Below, one piece after another: positions 1 through 11,300 of a stretch of 64,000 nucleotides of DNA. Both the position numbers and the translations under genes were made by a program. The DNA comes from Sisyra terminalis (taxonomy: Eukaryota > Arthropoda > Insecta > Neuroptera > Sisyridae): NCBI GenBank assembly GCA_958496175.1, contig OY292274.1, positions 47,874,630 through 47,938,629 on the forward strand, in the 5' to 3' direction. Each line of letters begins with the position of its first letter. Within the stretch, counting starts at the first letter, position 1. The notes under the pieces were generated by a model, which worked only from the letters and a program-made list of their open reading frames with translations, was not told where the DNA came from and did not search any database.

Positions 1-840
1 TTACAAATTGGAAAATCATTATTGTACATACTCTACTTTTATTGTACAATCAAAGCAGCCGGAAAATTTAACATTTATTTAAAGAAAAATGTCTTTGTTT
101 ACTCAATTTACTCTTTACAAATAGAAAATTATTTTAAAGAACATTGCGTTCAATGAAAATTATGGCTATCTCAAGTTCCAACAATTATCATTTGTGAAGA
201 AACATTTTAATTTGCCTTATATTAAAGGGGAAACTCTAGTATTTAAATAATAATTAATTGATAAATCTCTTGATTAAATTTAATCCTGTTTTCCAATTCT
301 GTACCAGATTTTTTCTTATTATTTGTTAATTATTTTTAAGTTACTTAGTTATTTTAATTGGTTTTTCATTACTTATTTTTCAAGTTAATTAAAAGATTGT
401 AATAAGTATCAAATATCAATGTCAATTAAATTTCTTTCTTTTAAGGATTTATATGTAACCCTTTTAAAGTAAGTACAGATGATAGAAATGTTTGGAATGT
501 TTATAAAATTTTATTACCAAGTAATTTTCAAGCGGCAATAATACAAGAAAAATTAACATTAGAGAATAAAAGCATATTTTGAAAAAAAGCGGTTACGTGC
601 GAAAAGTTTTCCATATAAATTTGATATGGTCTACCAATATTTAATTTTTGGTAACTAAATAACAGGTTAGAACCAAAATGACGTCACGTTTCGTATCGTA
701 AAATTTCGATCATTGAAAAAAAAGATGTTTGATAATTTTTCATATTGATTCCATTCTTGATAATAGTTTAAAGTGTCTGTAAAATCCAATTTTACAACTA
801 ATAGATAAAAACAAGCCGATTGCCCATGTAGGAATTCCCA
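1..840. other. AT-rich intergenic DNA
   Basis: No gene, repeat family or RNA was recognised. A perfect TGACGTCA octamer at 679-686 is noted but not claimed as functional. Confidence 0.4.
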
Positions 841-1005
841 ATTCCTACCTGGGTGATGGCCGAGTGGTCAAGGTAGTCGCTTCTGGTAAGTGTTGGGTTT
901 GAATCTCGTATCGAGCAATTTTTCGAAACTTCTCAACTTACGGTTGTTTAGTAAAGCCACTAAAAACTTTAGGAGTCATAAGGTGATGGCATTTAACAAT
1001 TAAAA
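841..1005 (+). repeat. tRNA-derived SINE, copy 1
   Basis: A tRNA-like head carries a good RNA polymerase III A box (TGGCCGAGTGG, 857-867) and B box (GGTTTGAATCT, 896-906). The family body follows: ATCGAGCAA, then TTTCGAAA, TCTCAACTTACGG and a CCACTAAAAACTTTAG block. The tRNA part does not fold as a full modern tRNA. Five further copies share the same body in this window, so it is a SINE and not a tRNA gene. Confidence 0.8.
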
Positions 1006-1009
1006 AATA

Positions 1010-4000
1010 TAAGACACGATAGCTGGATATAGAAATAAGCGCAGCCCATATTTGTAAAGTAACAGGATCCATTATGGAAAAATACGTTAACTTAACAAAT
1101 GCTTTGATCTCTTAAAGTGTTAAAGTTATTTACACAAAATTAGTTCTTATTTGATAACATGTCTTCGAAACATCTTATAATTTATATGAAATAAAAAACT
1201 ATTATATTATTACAATTAAATTTTTTATAATTTTTGTGATCTCTTATGTAAATTCAAAATATTATGTTAAACGGAAAATATCTTACATTTAAGAACTTCA
1301 GTTCATATGAATTTTATTCGAACCAATTTTACTAGAAAGTAATTTAAGGTGTATCCACCTTATTTTTCTTTTAAATTTCCTACGGTATAATTTATATTCG
1401 GTAATATATACGGGAAATACGGTAAAACTTAAAAAGATGGGTTTAGGGGAGGACAAACTTTTCCCCATCATGGAAGTACATGTGTCAGTAACTATTTAAT
1501 TAACAAAAAAGTTGTTTTTCAACTTTTTTACCATTTTTAGTACCAATCATACATTTCATACGATAGTATATTTACTTGTTACTTCATATACAATAATGGT
1601 GAATTAACCCTAATTTTTTATTATATTTCTTTATACCATTGCTTAATGGTTAATAGAAAACCACTTTTTTCCAAATTACATTTTAACAATGCCAATTGTT
1701 TTTCGGTAAGGTTACTATAATAACGAAATAGACGGAATGAAATTATAAAGATTCCATTTAACTCTTAAAATTGCAATTATAAAAACTAATAAATCACTTA
1801 AACAAGTAAATATTAAAAAAAATAATAAACAAACTACTTAACGGATATTTTATATAAAATAAATTTCACATAAAAACTTCTTTGAAATAAATTTGACTCC
1901 ACAAAACTTGTATAAGTACTTACTTTTCGTAACAGATTTTAATTAGTTACTATTTTTTTTCATTGAATACATTACCGAAAATTTATTCCATATTAGCTCT
2001 TTAATTGTCTGAGATAGATTTTGCATCACTTTTTCCCTTAATATCTTATTATTATTAGTTCTTATCAGTCTTGAATGATACTAGTTGGGAACTCAAAATT
2101 ACGATATTTGAACTTAAAAAATCCTATTTGGCATTAATGACCATCAAATGTACTAGGATAAATATTGGAAATGTTTTTGGCAACAAATTTGCGTTACTAC
2201 TGTGCAAAAATTAAAGAGAATACCAACTTTGTATTTCTTCAGTCTAATCATAAAGTTTTTTAGTACAACTTTGAAATAATTTATAAGTCGATAAATGGTC
2301 ATTGAATCAAAATCTGAAATGCTATTACTTTCCGAAGTCCTTAATATGTCGGTGTATACTCAATCGATATGTTCTGCTTTGTTATACAACTCTACATTGC
2401 ACAACAACGTCAATAAGAAACCTCACAAAAATTCCTTTTTTTATACATTGCGTTCCATAAAATGGAAATATGCTTCAACTACTGGAATTTTTTTAATACA
2501 AAACTGCAAATTGAAGACTTGATTATTTCACATCGATTGTCTCATGTTGTTATCTGTAAAAACTTTGAAGAAAAATATGAACATGAACATACAATTGCGA
2601 TTTACAAAATGGCAAATATGCCTTCATTTATACAAACCTTTGCGGTTTAATATTTATTTGAAACAGCCGGAAAAGTCTTTCTAGAACTCTCGAAGGAAAT
2701 GCATTTCTAATGCACCAAATGCATTTCGGTATAATTGAGTAGATTTGACGTCATTCAAGATTCATAATTTGAAAGTTGAAAATAATATTTATTTTGATAA
2801 AGATAATATAATAAAAATTGGTTTCCATTTTAATTTAAAAAAAAAAAACAAACATTGAAATATTTCAACCAAATGTTTCAAGTAGAAATTAAAGATTTAA
2901 ATTTAGAGTTAAAATTTTTGTCTCCCACATGGACAAAGTTCATAATAAAATGAAAAACAAATCATCCAAAATTAATAAGTGTAATAATAGTAATCTAATA
3001 AGAACTTATGTAATTTTTTTTTTCATAAGCTTTTCTATTGAAATGATCGCTTTACAGATAGGACCCCCTATACAGATAATACAATTCATAAGACATCTTC
3101 CATCAGAAATTAAACTTAAATAAAAGTTAATTAACAAGGAAAAATAAACACCTTGTTCAAATAACGAGAAATATTTAATAATTACGTTTCATAATACAAG
3201 CTGATTTTTTTCTATTATTCTTTTCTCGACTACTCTTTTTTTCATTCTACCCCCTGAAGTATGAACGACTGAAAACTTCTCTCATCCTCTGTATTATTTG
3301 AACAAAAAACATTCCTTTTAACGTTCTTAATGTAGTCGTAAGCGATATATATATCGATGACATAAATTAATTAATTGAAAAACAATCTTGGGATTATTTT
3401 ATATCAATATATTTTTTTCTCGTGCCTCGCTAATAAGAAAACTAATTACAAATCATATTATCTCAATATCATGTCATTAAAAAAATGTATTGACTTGTTA
3501 AAACGAATAAGAAAAAAGAAAATTATCTCTCTATTTATAAAAGAAGAATCTGAGAGATTTTTTCATAAAGACTTTATATTTGATTCCATTATTATATTAT
3601 TGTTATAATCTTAAAAATGCTTTTATCTGAATAATGAAAATCGAAAATACATTTCATAAAATAACGAAAATACTTGAGAATAATAAAATGGATTATTCTA
3701 ATAAGTAGGTCTTTAGAGTTGTTAATTTTAATGAGGTTTTAAGCTGGAGTTTGAAGAAAAAATTAGGGTATGTAACGTTTGGGACTGTTAATACCCTAAA
3801 CGAATTAGATGAGTGAATCGATGAGGCAATAATGATATTGTTATCGACAGGCTAAGACGTTAATTACGATAATCTCTTAGGTTCGCCTTTGTTTAATTTG
3901 AAGTTAATGAAAAGTGGAAATAAATGTTTCCGAATCGAAGCTTAGTGTGTAGTTAAAAACACTGATTCGTGATTTTTCGTTGCTCGATTCAATTGAATTG

Positions 4001-4210
4001 AATTTTCATTAAAAGCAATTATAAACATAAAAATAATGGGCCTACAATGTAAAAAGCGACTGGAACTGTAAAACTTTACTTAGATTATATCTATTTCTAA
4101 CAAAAAAAAATAACTGAAACTATTTTTAAATTGATATCTAAATTTGTTATGCATTATTAGAGGATACTAGTTTAGTTTTATATGAGATAAATTTAATTCA
4201 TGAAAAAAAT
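1010..4210. other. AT-rich intergenic DNA, no gene seen
   Basis: Short open frames here (for example 2295-2522 and 3375-3608) are low-complexity and match nothing I know. A second TGACGTCA octamer lies at 2746-2753. A short self-complementary patch containing ATGCATTTC repeats lies at 2699-2728. Confidence 0.4.
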
Positions 4211-4214
4211 TGAA

Positions 4215-4745
4215 CCAAGACATCATGGATAATAATTTTCTCACCTTACCTTATTTTCTGTCCCCACGACAAAACTATTTTTCAAGAAAATCTTAATCAT
4301 TCCCAAACAGTTTCATCAAAAATCAACATTCATCTCTCTAAAGACTTAATTACGCCTCTGCTCCTACATCTTAATAAAATATAATCTAAAAAAAATAATA
4401 AACTAACACTCGATATTGATCGTTTAAACACCAAAATTCTAAAAGAGCTTGCACTCAAAGCATTCATGATACTCCTTTATTTGATTAGTGATCTATTTAG
4501 ATAGCCCTACTGTTCCCGACAACTCAAAAATACCAAAATAATATTAATTCTAAAGCCAGAAAAATTCCAATAATTGTCTTTTCATACAGACTAATAAGTC
4601 TCCTTCCCACCATTTCCAAAATCATGGAAAAATATCTGCCTGAAAAATTCCTTCCGAAAATCGTTCAAATTCTTAACCACCATTTTGGATTGAGACAAAA
4701 AAAAATCCACAATCTCAATTAAATAACACAAGTAACCATTTACAC
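4215..4745 (+). pseudogene. Jockey-like non-LTR reverse transcriptase relic (N-terminal RT part)
   Basis: Translation across several frameshifts and stops gives consecutive RT landmarks in the right order: KILKELALKAFMILL, then SYRLISLLPTISKIMEKYLP, then a block ending LNHHFGLRQKKIHNLN. These are the degenerate equivalents of the family motifs LKELP-KA, SYRPISLL, LSKxxEK and HQFGFRxxHST of the Jockey group. The catalytic YADD region is not present. This is a dead, truncated copy in intergenic DNA. Confidence 0.8.
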
Positions 4746-4855
4746 AAGTTTTACTTGTATTGAAGAGTGAAGAAAACAGAGGTCTGGAGTTAAGTGAGCG
4801 AAGTAAGCGAAATAAGCAGAGGATAGCGCTCGTTATTAAAAAAAGGCATATAATA

Positions 4856-5020
4856 TTGTTCCTTATTAGTCAAGTCGATTGCTTTAAAACTTGTAGGTGT
4901 TGGGTTAGATTTTTGAATCAAGTAAATTTTATATTTTTCTGGACTACGAATTTTTATTAACTCTAGAGTCGCCAAAAACTTTAGTAGATACAAAACCATA
5001 ATAAATAAATAATAAAAATA
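4856..5020 (+). repeat. tRNA-derived SINE, copy 2
   Basis: It shares the family body: TTGTAGGTGTTGGGTTAGA, a diverged B box, then GACTACGAATTTTTATTAA, CTCTAGAGTCGCCAAAAAC and an AATAAATAAATAA tail. The A box is more decayed than in copy 1. Confidence 0.7.
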
Positions 5021-6130
5021 ATGTCCCTTTAACAAAAACCATTCAAATGATTCAAAAGGTAAAAAATAATACATTAACAAAAGTTTTAAAATAATAAATT
5101 ATTCTAAATTAACCAACTATGAAATTCTTTTATTGTTTAAAATTATCTTCAAAAAGAATAAATACTTTTTTTTTTTTTGGTTTTATCTTTACTTAATCAC
5201 CAAGTTATTTGTCTCTGAATCATTCTGAAAGAATAAAAAATATTTTTTTCATCAATTTAACTTATACTAACTGAATTTTTAATCTGATAGATATATTTAC
5301 TATTACAACACATGCAAAAGTCAGGTAGTCGTCAATATTTTGCAATGGTCAAAGCCACAAAGATAAATTTTATCTCAAACTTTTCATGCCATATACAAAG
5401 TAATGGATAATGGAGTTTTTACGAAAGCGAAATTCTTCTAAAACAATTGTTATTTTCAAATAGATAAATGATTAATTATTCTAGGACGGTAAATATAAAG
5501 CACTAAAAGTTTAGTTTAGCACTAATAGTTTCGATCGTCTTGGGCTACAAGCGTGTATAGTAACTTTTTTCTCGGAATAGATATTGATTTTAACTAAGGC
5601 AAATAGTATATTTATATTATTTTATGTACATTAGTTTGTCAATTAATATTATTTTATTTCTCTACTTATACAAACTGTATCAATGCTATAAGAAGTTATC
5701 TTTGTCCGAAATATTTCTCTCAGTATTAAGAATCATAAGATTAGGGATGCATAATGAATTCAAATGGTAAAAGCTCCCAAAAGCACTAATAGAGTTTCTG
5801 TTCCAATACTATGGAAGATTTAGTTTATTATTTAATATTTGCTTCAATGGTCATAGTGATTTTATTATTCAATAAAGCCTCCGATACAGTTACATACCTA
5901 ATTCCTATACCAATGTTTATAAAAATGGGGAAAAAGTTTTAACTTTTTATCTTTAATGTTTTCGCAGTGGGATTTTTCTTTAGTTTTCATTTTGGGACTT
6001 GGCTTTACTACCAAGACTACGATTTCATTTCTAATTACAACATTTGATAGCCATTGGCTATATGATTGCAAACAAAACAGGAATATATTACTCTCTAACT
6101 CTTAATTATCTCTTTCCATTGTTTCAAATC

Positions 6131-6133
<3 letters not shown>

Positions 6134-6181
<48 letters not shown>
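6134..6181. repeat. (AT)n microsatellite
   Basis: About 48 bp of uninterrupted AT dinucleotides. Confidence 0.95.
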
Positions 6182-6247
6182 CAAATAATAATAATTTAGG
6201 AAATCGTTAACCAAATTTATCAATGTTTTCATGTATTTATATTAATT

Positions 6248-6290
6248 TTTAACGTTTCGTCAGTGTAATTCCAACTTCATCAGGCAACCG
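6248..6290 (-). ncRNA. Degenerate hammerhead-like motif
   Basis: On the minus strand CTGATGA (6277-6283) is followed by a weak hairpin and CGAAAC (GTTTC at 6254-6258 on +). The order matches a hammerhead core, but helix III has no loop and the expected cleavage triplet and helix I pairing are not convincing. It is probably a decayed or unrelated relative of the better copies at 42 kb. Confidence 0.22.
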
Positions 6291-6769
6291 TAAAATATTC
6301 ATGAAATATACATAGTCTCGTTATATCTTCAAATTATTACTTCTGGTATTTAGCAAATACAAATTGGAGTCTTGAATTAGTACTGACATGTCTTTTCGTT
6401 TGTAAATAATAATTTTTACAAAAATTCTTAATATAATTTCAGAGATACTTATTTATAAATTACTATCAATAAGCAATAAATTACTTTTTTTGTTATTCTT
6501 AATTATGTACTCATTCTCTTTAAAAAATAAATACTTCGCATATTATGAAATAAAATCTGCGAAATAATGTTTAGGCACAACCGTTTTTAAAAATTATTTC
6601 TGAGATTCAAGATTGCAAAAAAAGGAAAGAAGTTGAATTCCAGGAAAAAATTCTTTAACTGTTTCGGTTCACTGTCAGAATCTGTACAATTCACAAGTGT
6701 GCAAGGAATAAAAGAATTGAATTACTACTTCTGATATTCGTAATTATTTCTCTACGCAATTATAACTTA

Positions 6770-7396
6770 CAGTCCCTGGCCATATTATTAGGCGCACTTA
6801 TGATTTTATACAAAACGTACATTTTCTACTAAATTTAATTTCATATTGTTTACTTTTAACATTACCTACAAAAAATTGTATTGATTTTTAAGAAATATAT
6901 TATCTGGATAAGGATAAAACCTTGTTTATTATCCCTATTACCCTACTTTATGATAATAGCCTTGATTTGAAACGAATTGAAAATATGTGGAAATTGCTGA
7001 AGAAAAAAGTAGCTAAAGAGGTGATCACAACAGGAAAAATAGCCCTTAGAAAAAATATTCACGTATGGAATCAATGTCCACAAATACAGCAGATGATATT
7101 GTCCTACATAGGCAGCGCAGCTGCGTAGAAGAGGAGCTTAAATATCAGTGAACGAGCTTTCAATTAAATATGAAACAATTCAGCTCGCCATAATTAAGAT
7201 AATTAATTAATTTGATGGTAAAAAACTATTTTTAGTAAAAAAAATTTTTGGCCAGGCTAGTTGGTAATAAGCGTAATAAATAAATTTTGTATAAGAAAGT
7301 AAAGCCCAATCAAAAATATGGACCCAAAATAAAATAGCTCTTACTTCAGGTTTTATACAAAACCTATAGTGCGCCTATTAATATGGCCAGGAACTT
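6770..7396 (+). mobile_element. Tc1-type deletion derivative, copy 1 (627 bp)
   Basis: Terminal inverted repeats start CAGTCCCTGGCCATATTA and end TATGGCCAGGAACTT. A TA dinucleotide sits on each side (6768-6769 and 7397-7398), the target duplication of Tc1/mariner elements. Inside, an open frame at 6922-7128 encodes only the end of a Tc1-type transposase: DNSLDLKRIENMWKLLKKKV, a diverged form of the family motif SPDLNPIEN that carries the third catalytic acid, followed by a C-terminal tail. The first two catalytic aspartates are deleted, so it is non-autonomous. Confidence 0.9.
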
Positions 7397-7799
7397 TAAT
7401 CGTAAAGTATCAATTCAGTGTTCAGTACCATTTCAGTTTAATAAAATTCGTTTTCCGAAGTAATGTCTTCTGGAAAAGATCTACAGAAAAAGTCGGAAAA
7501 TTCACATTTTAATTTCGTACTTTACCCTCAGTTTTGTCTCGATCTTTTATAGTTTTCATTTATTGTTTTGCCTCGTATAACTTTTCTCTTTTTGTTTAAT
7601 GTCAATTTCATGGAAGCAGTCCATAAATATGTTGGAACTACTACATTCCCAAGTTCAATTCCCGATTATTGACAACGACGTAAAAATTCGGAATTCTAAC
7701 GACAATAGGGGGTCGTTATAACTATCTCAAAATAGACTGTTTCAAGAAAGACAGACAAAGAAAAGACGAACTCAACAAGATAATTATCAAAAATCCCCC

Positions 7800-8369
7800 G
7801 TCCCCTTCCAGAAAACCCCCGGCCAATGTTCTTCGTTTCTTCGTGTGTTAATTTAGTTTTTTGGTCTCCAAACACACTTGTAAATCGTCAGCAACTCAGC
7901 TTACTGTAGAAAAGGAATAAGAAGACAAAAACACGAAGAAGAAGAAGAAGAAGAATGATTGAATCGAAAAAGAAGAAGGGGATAAGAAGAGAAGAGGCCA
8001 CGTGACCGGTTGTTAGTATCTTGTCGCTTTCCCATCAAAAGGCTTAACCAGCTTTAGTTTGGCCCTCGTCTTTCGTTGATGCAGGAGGACTGATTGTTGT
8101 GTAACGTTTGAATGTTTTACGAAAGATTTTTTCAGTTACAAAACATTTTTTATTGGACAAAAACGGTTTGCATTTATTTATTAAGTGTGTGACCAATGGA
8201 GTTTTCATCCCTGTTGGATTATGTGTTGTGAAACTGATCGAGTGGTTCATTTGGATTAAGTGATTTTATTGTTGTAAAGTGCAACAATGGTGTTGATGTG
8301 ATTGAAAAAGTGTACTGTATTTTTTGTTGTGATTTTTTATTTGGTTTTTTTGGTTGTGTGAGATCACAA
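7800..8369 (+). promoter_or_regulatory. sns: Presumed promoter and 5' UTR of the nephrin-family gene
   Basis: This stretch is clearly richer in GC and in sequence complexity than the DNA around it and ends at the proposed start codon. It has a purine-rich tract with a run of AAG triplets (about 7935-7957), a palindromic CACGTG box at 7999-8004 in the context GGCCACGTGACC, and an arthropod-like initiator TCAGTT at 8132-8137. No TATA box is evident. If transcription starts upstream of 8196, the leader holds at least two short upstream ORFs: ATG at 8196 with stop at 8229-8231 (11 codons), and a four-codon ORF beginning at 8287. The transcription start is not determined. The assignment rests on position in front of exon 1 and on composition. 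Confidence 0.45.
7999..8004. promoter_or_regulatory. CACGTG E-box in the presumed promoter
   Basis: A perfect palindromic CACGTG lies about 370 bp upstream of the proposed start codon, in the context GCCACGTGAC. Class B bHLH and bHLH-ZIP factors (Myc/Max, USF, MITF/TFE types) bind this core. The hexamer is directly visible. Its use is inferred from position only. Confidence 0.3.
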
Positions 8370-8397
8370 ATGGCGATCGTTGGATTTATTTTTGTTG
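8370..8397 (+). CDS. sns: sns/hbs-like nephrin-family receptor, coding exon 1 (signal peptide start)
   Basis: This is a 28-bp coding segment: ATG at 8370 in the good context CACAAATGG, followed by MAIVGFIFV and one extra base G, then the donor GTTAGT at 8398. It was found by phase. Exon 2 opens with two orphan bases CA, so an upstream exon must end after codon base 1. Joining G to CA makes Ala, and the hydrophobic MAIVGFIFV runs straight into ALLSPLLSVSGA of exon 2. Together they give a complete 21-residue signal peptide with small residues at -3 (Ser19) and -1 (Ala21). No ATG within exon 2 offers an equivalent start. The promoter-like sequence just upstream fits. There is no transcript evidence, and another first exon is possible, but the match of phase, hydrophobicity and cleavage site is specific. 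Confidence 0.72.
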
Positions 8398-11300
8398 GTT
8401 AGTAAATTTTTCTTTGACTATAAGTAGAGCCAATTTTTTTGTTGGTTTGTTGATGAAGGCGTCAGCTGCGTCTTTCAAACCACCAATCTTGAATCGTTAC
8501 ATTTTTCTTTGTTGAGTGTAATAAATTGTAAGACAGGGTACAAGAAATGACGGAAACAATGGGTGGGAATGGGAAAGAAAAAAAAGGGGAAAACAACCCT
8601 TTTTACCTCACGATTCGGACAAGAGCGGACTGCGGGTCAAAACCATAATTTATTTTTAATTTTTTTAAATTCAGGTTTTGTGGTTTTGTCTAACGAAAAA
8701 AGTTACGATTTACGATAACTAACTTCAAGTTTTAAGTCTTGAGAAATGTTTCAAATGTATTAAATGAGATATGTTTACTAATTCTACTGTTATAGTAGTA
8801 TAACAATCAAAATAATTAAAAATTTCTAATTTTTTTCTATACCGTAATTCGATAAAAAGCATAGTTTTTTATCTCTCATGATTTTTGCACCCGAATATTA
8901 TTAAACTTCTTTTTTAATATTTATTTTCTCAATCGAAAAATTCATGGATTTTAGGCGAATAATATTCCGGATTTCTTTACGTTTTACAATATTACTATGG
9001 AAAAAATGGGAAATGGAAAAATAAATAATTAATATTGGAAAACATGGCAAATTCGATTTTTATAAAAAAACGAACATTTACACCTTTAAATGTTATGAAA
9101 GCTTAACGTTTTAATAAGTAAAATATTACTCAATGTTAAATTGGTTAAACTAAACTTTTTCTAATCCTACAATATAAACGTTTAGTGGTAATACTTATGC
9201 TTGAGGTAAATGGTTTAGTTTTACAATTAATCGCTTAAAGTTTCAAAATATTAAATAAAGTTGTTTAATTAAATGAGAATTTCCTAAATTTTAAAACGGC
9301 AATTTCATGTGAATTAATTTATTCATTTGGGAGCAAATATTTTAAATTTGGGAAACTCCATTTTATGGATAGGTACTATTTAAACAAATTCATTATTAAT
9401 TAGGGAAATTTAAACATATTAATAACAGTTGTCAACTTATAAAGTCAACATTTGGAAATTTATCTGTAAATTTATGATTGTGGTGTAAAAAAGTTTACTG
9501 AAAGCAGTCGATAATTGAGTGATTTGATTTGCCCAGGCTTTGTTAATATAGGAAGAATATGTCAACAATGGTCCAAAATTAACTAACATTATTTACTTAA
9601 GTATCGCTATATTTGGTGAGATATTTTCGGGACATAAATGGACCCCATTGTTCAACAAAGTGTTAAAAATATATTTGCTTATGTAAATTAATAATCAGTA
9701 GATAGGATATACTTGATAATTAACCGATTTTGTGGCAATAAGGTACTATATAATTGTAATTGAAACAACCTATCTATGGATTTCGGGCCATTGACATTTT
9801 CATTGTCAAACAAATTCATGATGCATATTAAAAAATTGTAAAATCAAGTGTTCATTCTTAATTAAAAAAAAATGGAATTAGGTACATGGATTACTTTGAA
9901 TGATATATATTAAAATCATATGCTTTAATTGATAATTGGACAGATAAAATGGCAAACTGAATAAGATTTTCGTATTTAAACACTTGTTGCTTTGTAATTT
10001 GATTTGTACTTCATTTATTCAAGTTTTCATAAATATTATAATTTTTTTTCGATTTCTTTAAAGTATTTTAAGTTTGATTGATTTAATAAACTTAAATCAT
10101 TCTTAAATTACGTAAGTTTCTTTCGGAAAAGTAAAAAAGGTTACAAATTTCTTATTTTTCTTGCAACAGGTATCATACTTAGTGGTTTGCGAGGGGGGTG
10201 AGAGTGCTAAAAATGGTGAAAATTGGCTAATGTATTGCACAATCCCTTAGTACGAGAAAAATAGTGATCAGGAATTTCCCATTTTACTATAGTATATTGG
10301 TGTAGTAAAATGAGATACTTAAAATTTACGAGCGAATAGATTGAAAAAATAGTCTGAAGAAACATTTAGTAATGAAAGTCAAACTTTTATTTTTTAAATC
10401 AAAAACCACATCGCTCATACGCAATCGTTGTATTTACTATCGGATCATTAATTGGGAATATAAAAACTTAGGCTTCAATTTTTAATTATTGTTATTAAAC
10501 ATTTTCGATTAGAAATTGTACCAACAATTATTGAAATTGGTTACTTATCGTTGCCATTTGTTTTCGAATTTCGATTGAATATTTTTTTTGTAGTACACTA
10601 TTTTCCGAAAAGTACATATTTTCTGGAAATGTATTGAACGTTTGATGATTGAAAGATGTTTGGAGTTGAAGTTTACTACTTCTAAAGTTAAAAAGCACTA
10701 TAATAAAACGGTCGAAATTTATACGTATGTCATGGCTTACTTCACTGAGAGATAAATATAGTTTGGATCAAAATAAGTTGAACGAATTCAAACTTAAATA
10801 ATTTTGTATTCCTTAAGAACTCATTTCCAAAGGGTTATTGTTTAAATATATTATCACTGACAATTAGAGCTGTAAAAGATACTTTGGGAAAGTATCTAGA
10901 TACTATACAAGTTACTTTAGGTATCTTCTTGAAAAAAAGAACTCAAATACTTACCAAAAGTTACTTTTTAAGATACTTAAAAATATTATCAATTTCATAT
11001 CTTAAGTATTAGATAATCTGATAATGCATTTCTTTTCGCTTATTTATTGTTAATTCCGATTCTTAATTTCTCTTTAATTATTATGTTTCCGAGAATTATC
11101 GAGGATCTACAGTAGCATACTATTTTTAGTAACTTTTGGTAAAAATGTATCTTAAATACCAAAAAGTATTTAGTACTATTAGTTACTTTTTACAGTATAT
11201 TAGTTACTTTTTACCGTAACTTATTGAATTAATATACTTTTTTGTTGACAATATCTTTGGAAGAAATATATGCAAAATTAGTTATATCCGAATGCTTTTA

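Noticed and set aside
851..925. Possible tRNA gene with A and B boxes
   Set aside because: The acceptor and anticodon stems do not form, and the sequence continues into the body of a six-copy SINE family.
679..2753. Two perfect TGACGTCA (CRE-like) octamers at 679 and 2746
   Set aside because: They are more than 5 kb from the presumed promoter, and one or two such octamers are not surprising by chance in 64 kb.
6248..6290. Functional hammerhead at 6.25 kb
   Set aside because: Helix III has no loop and helix I does not pair, so it is listed only as a degenerate motif.
8044..8250. 68-codon minus-strand open frame in the promoter region
   Set aside because: No family signature; it is antisense to the presumed leader and explained by the local rise in GC.
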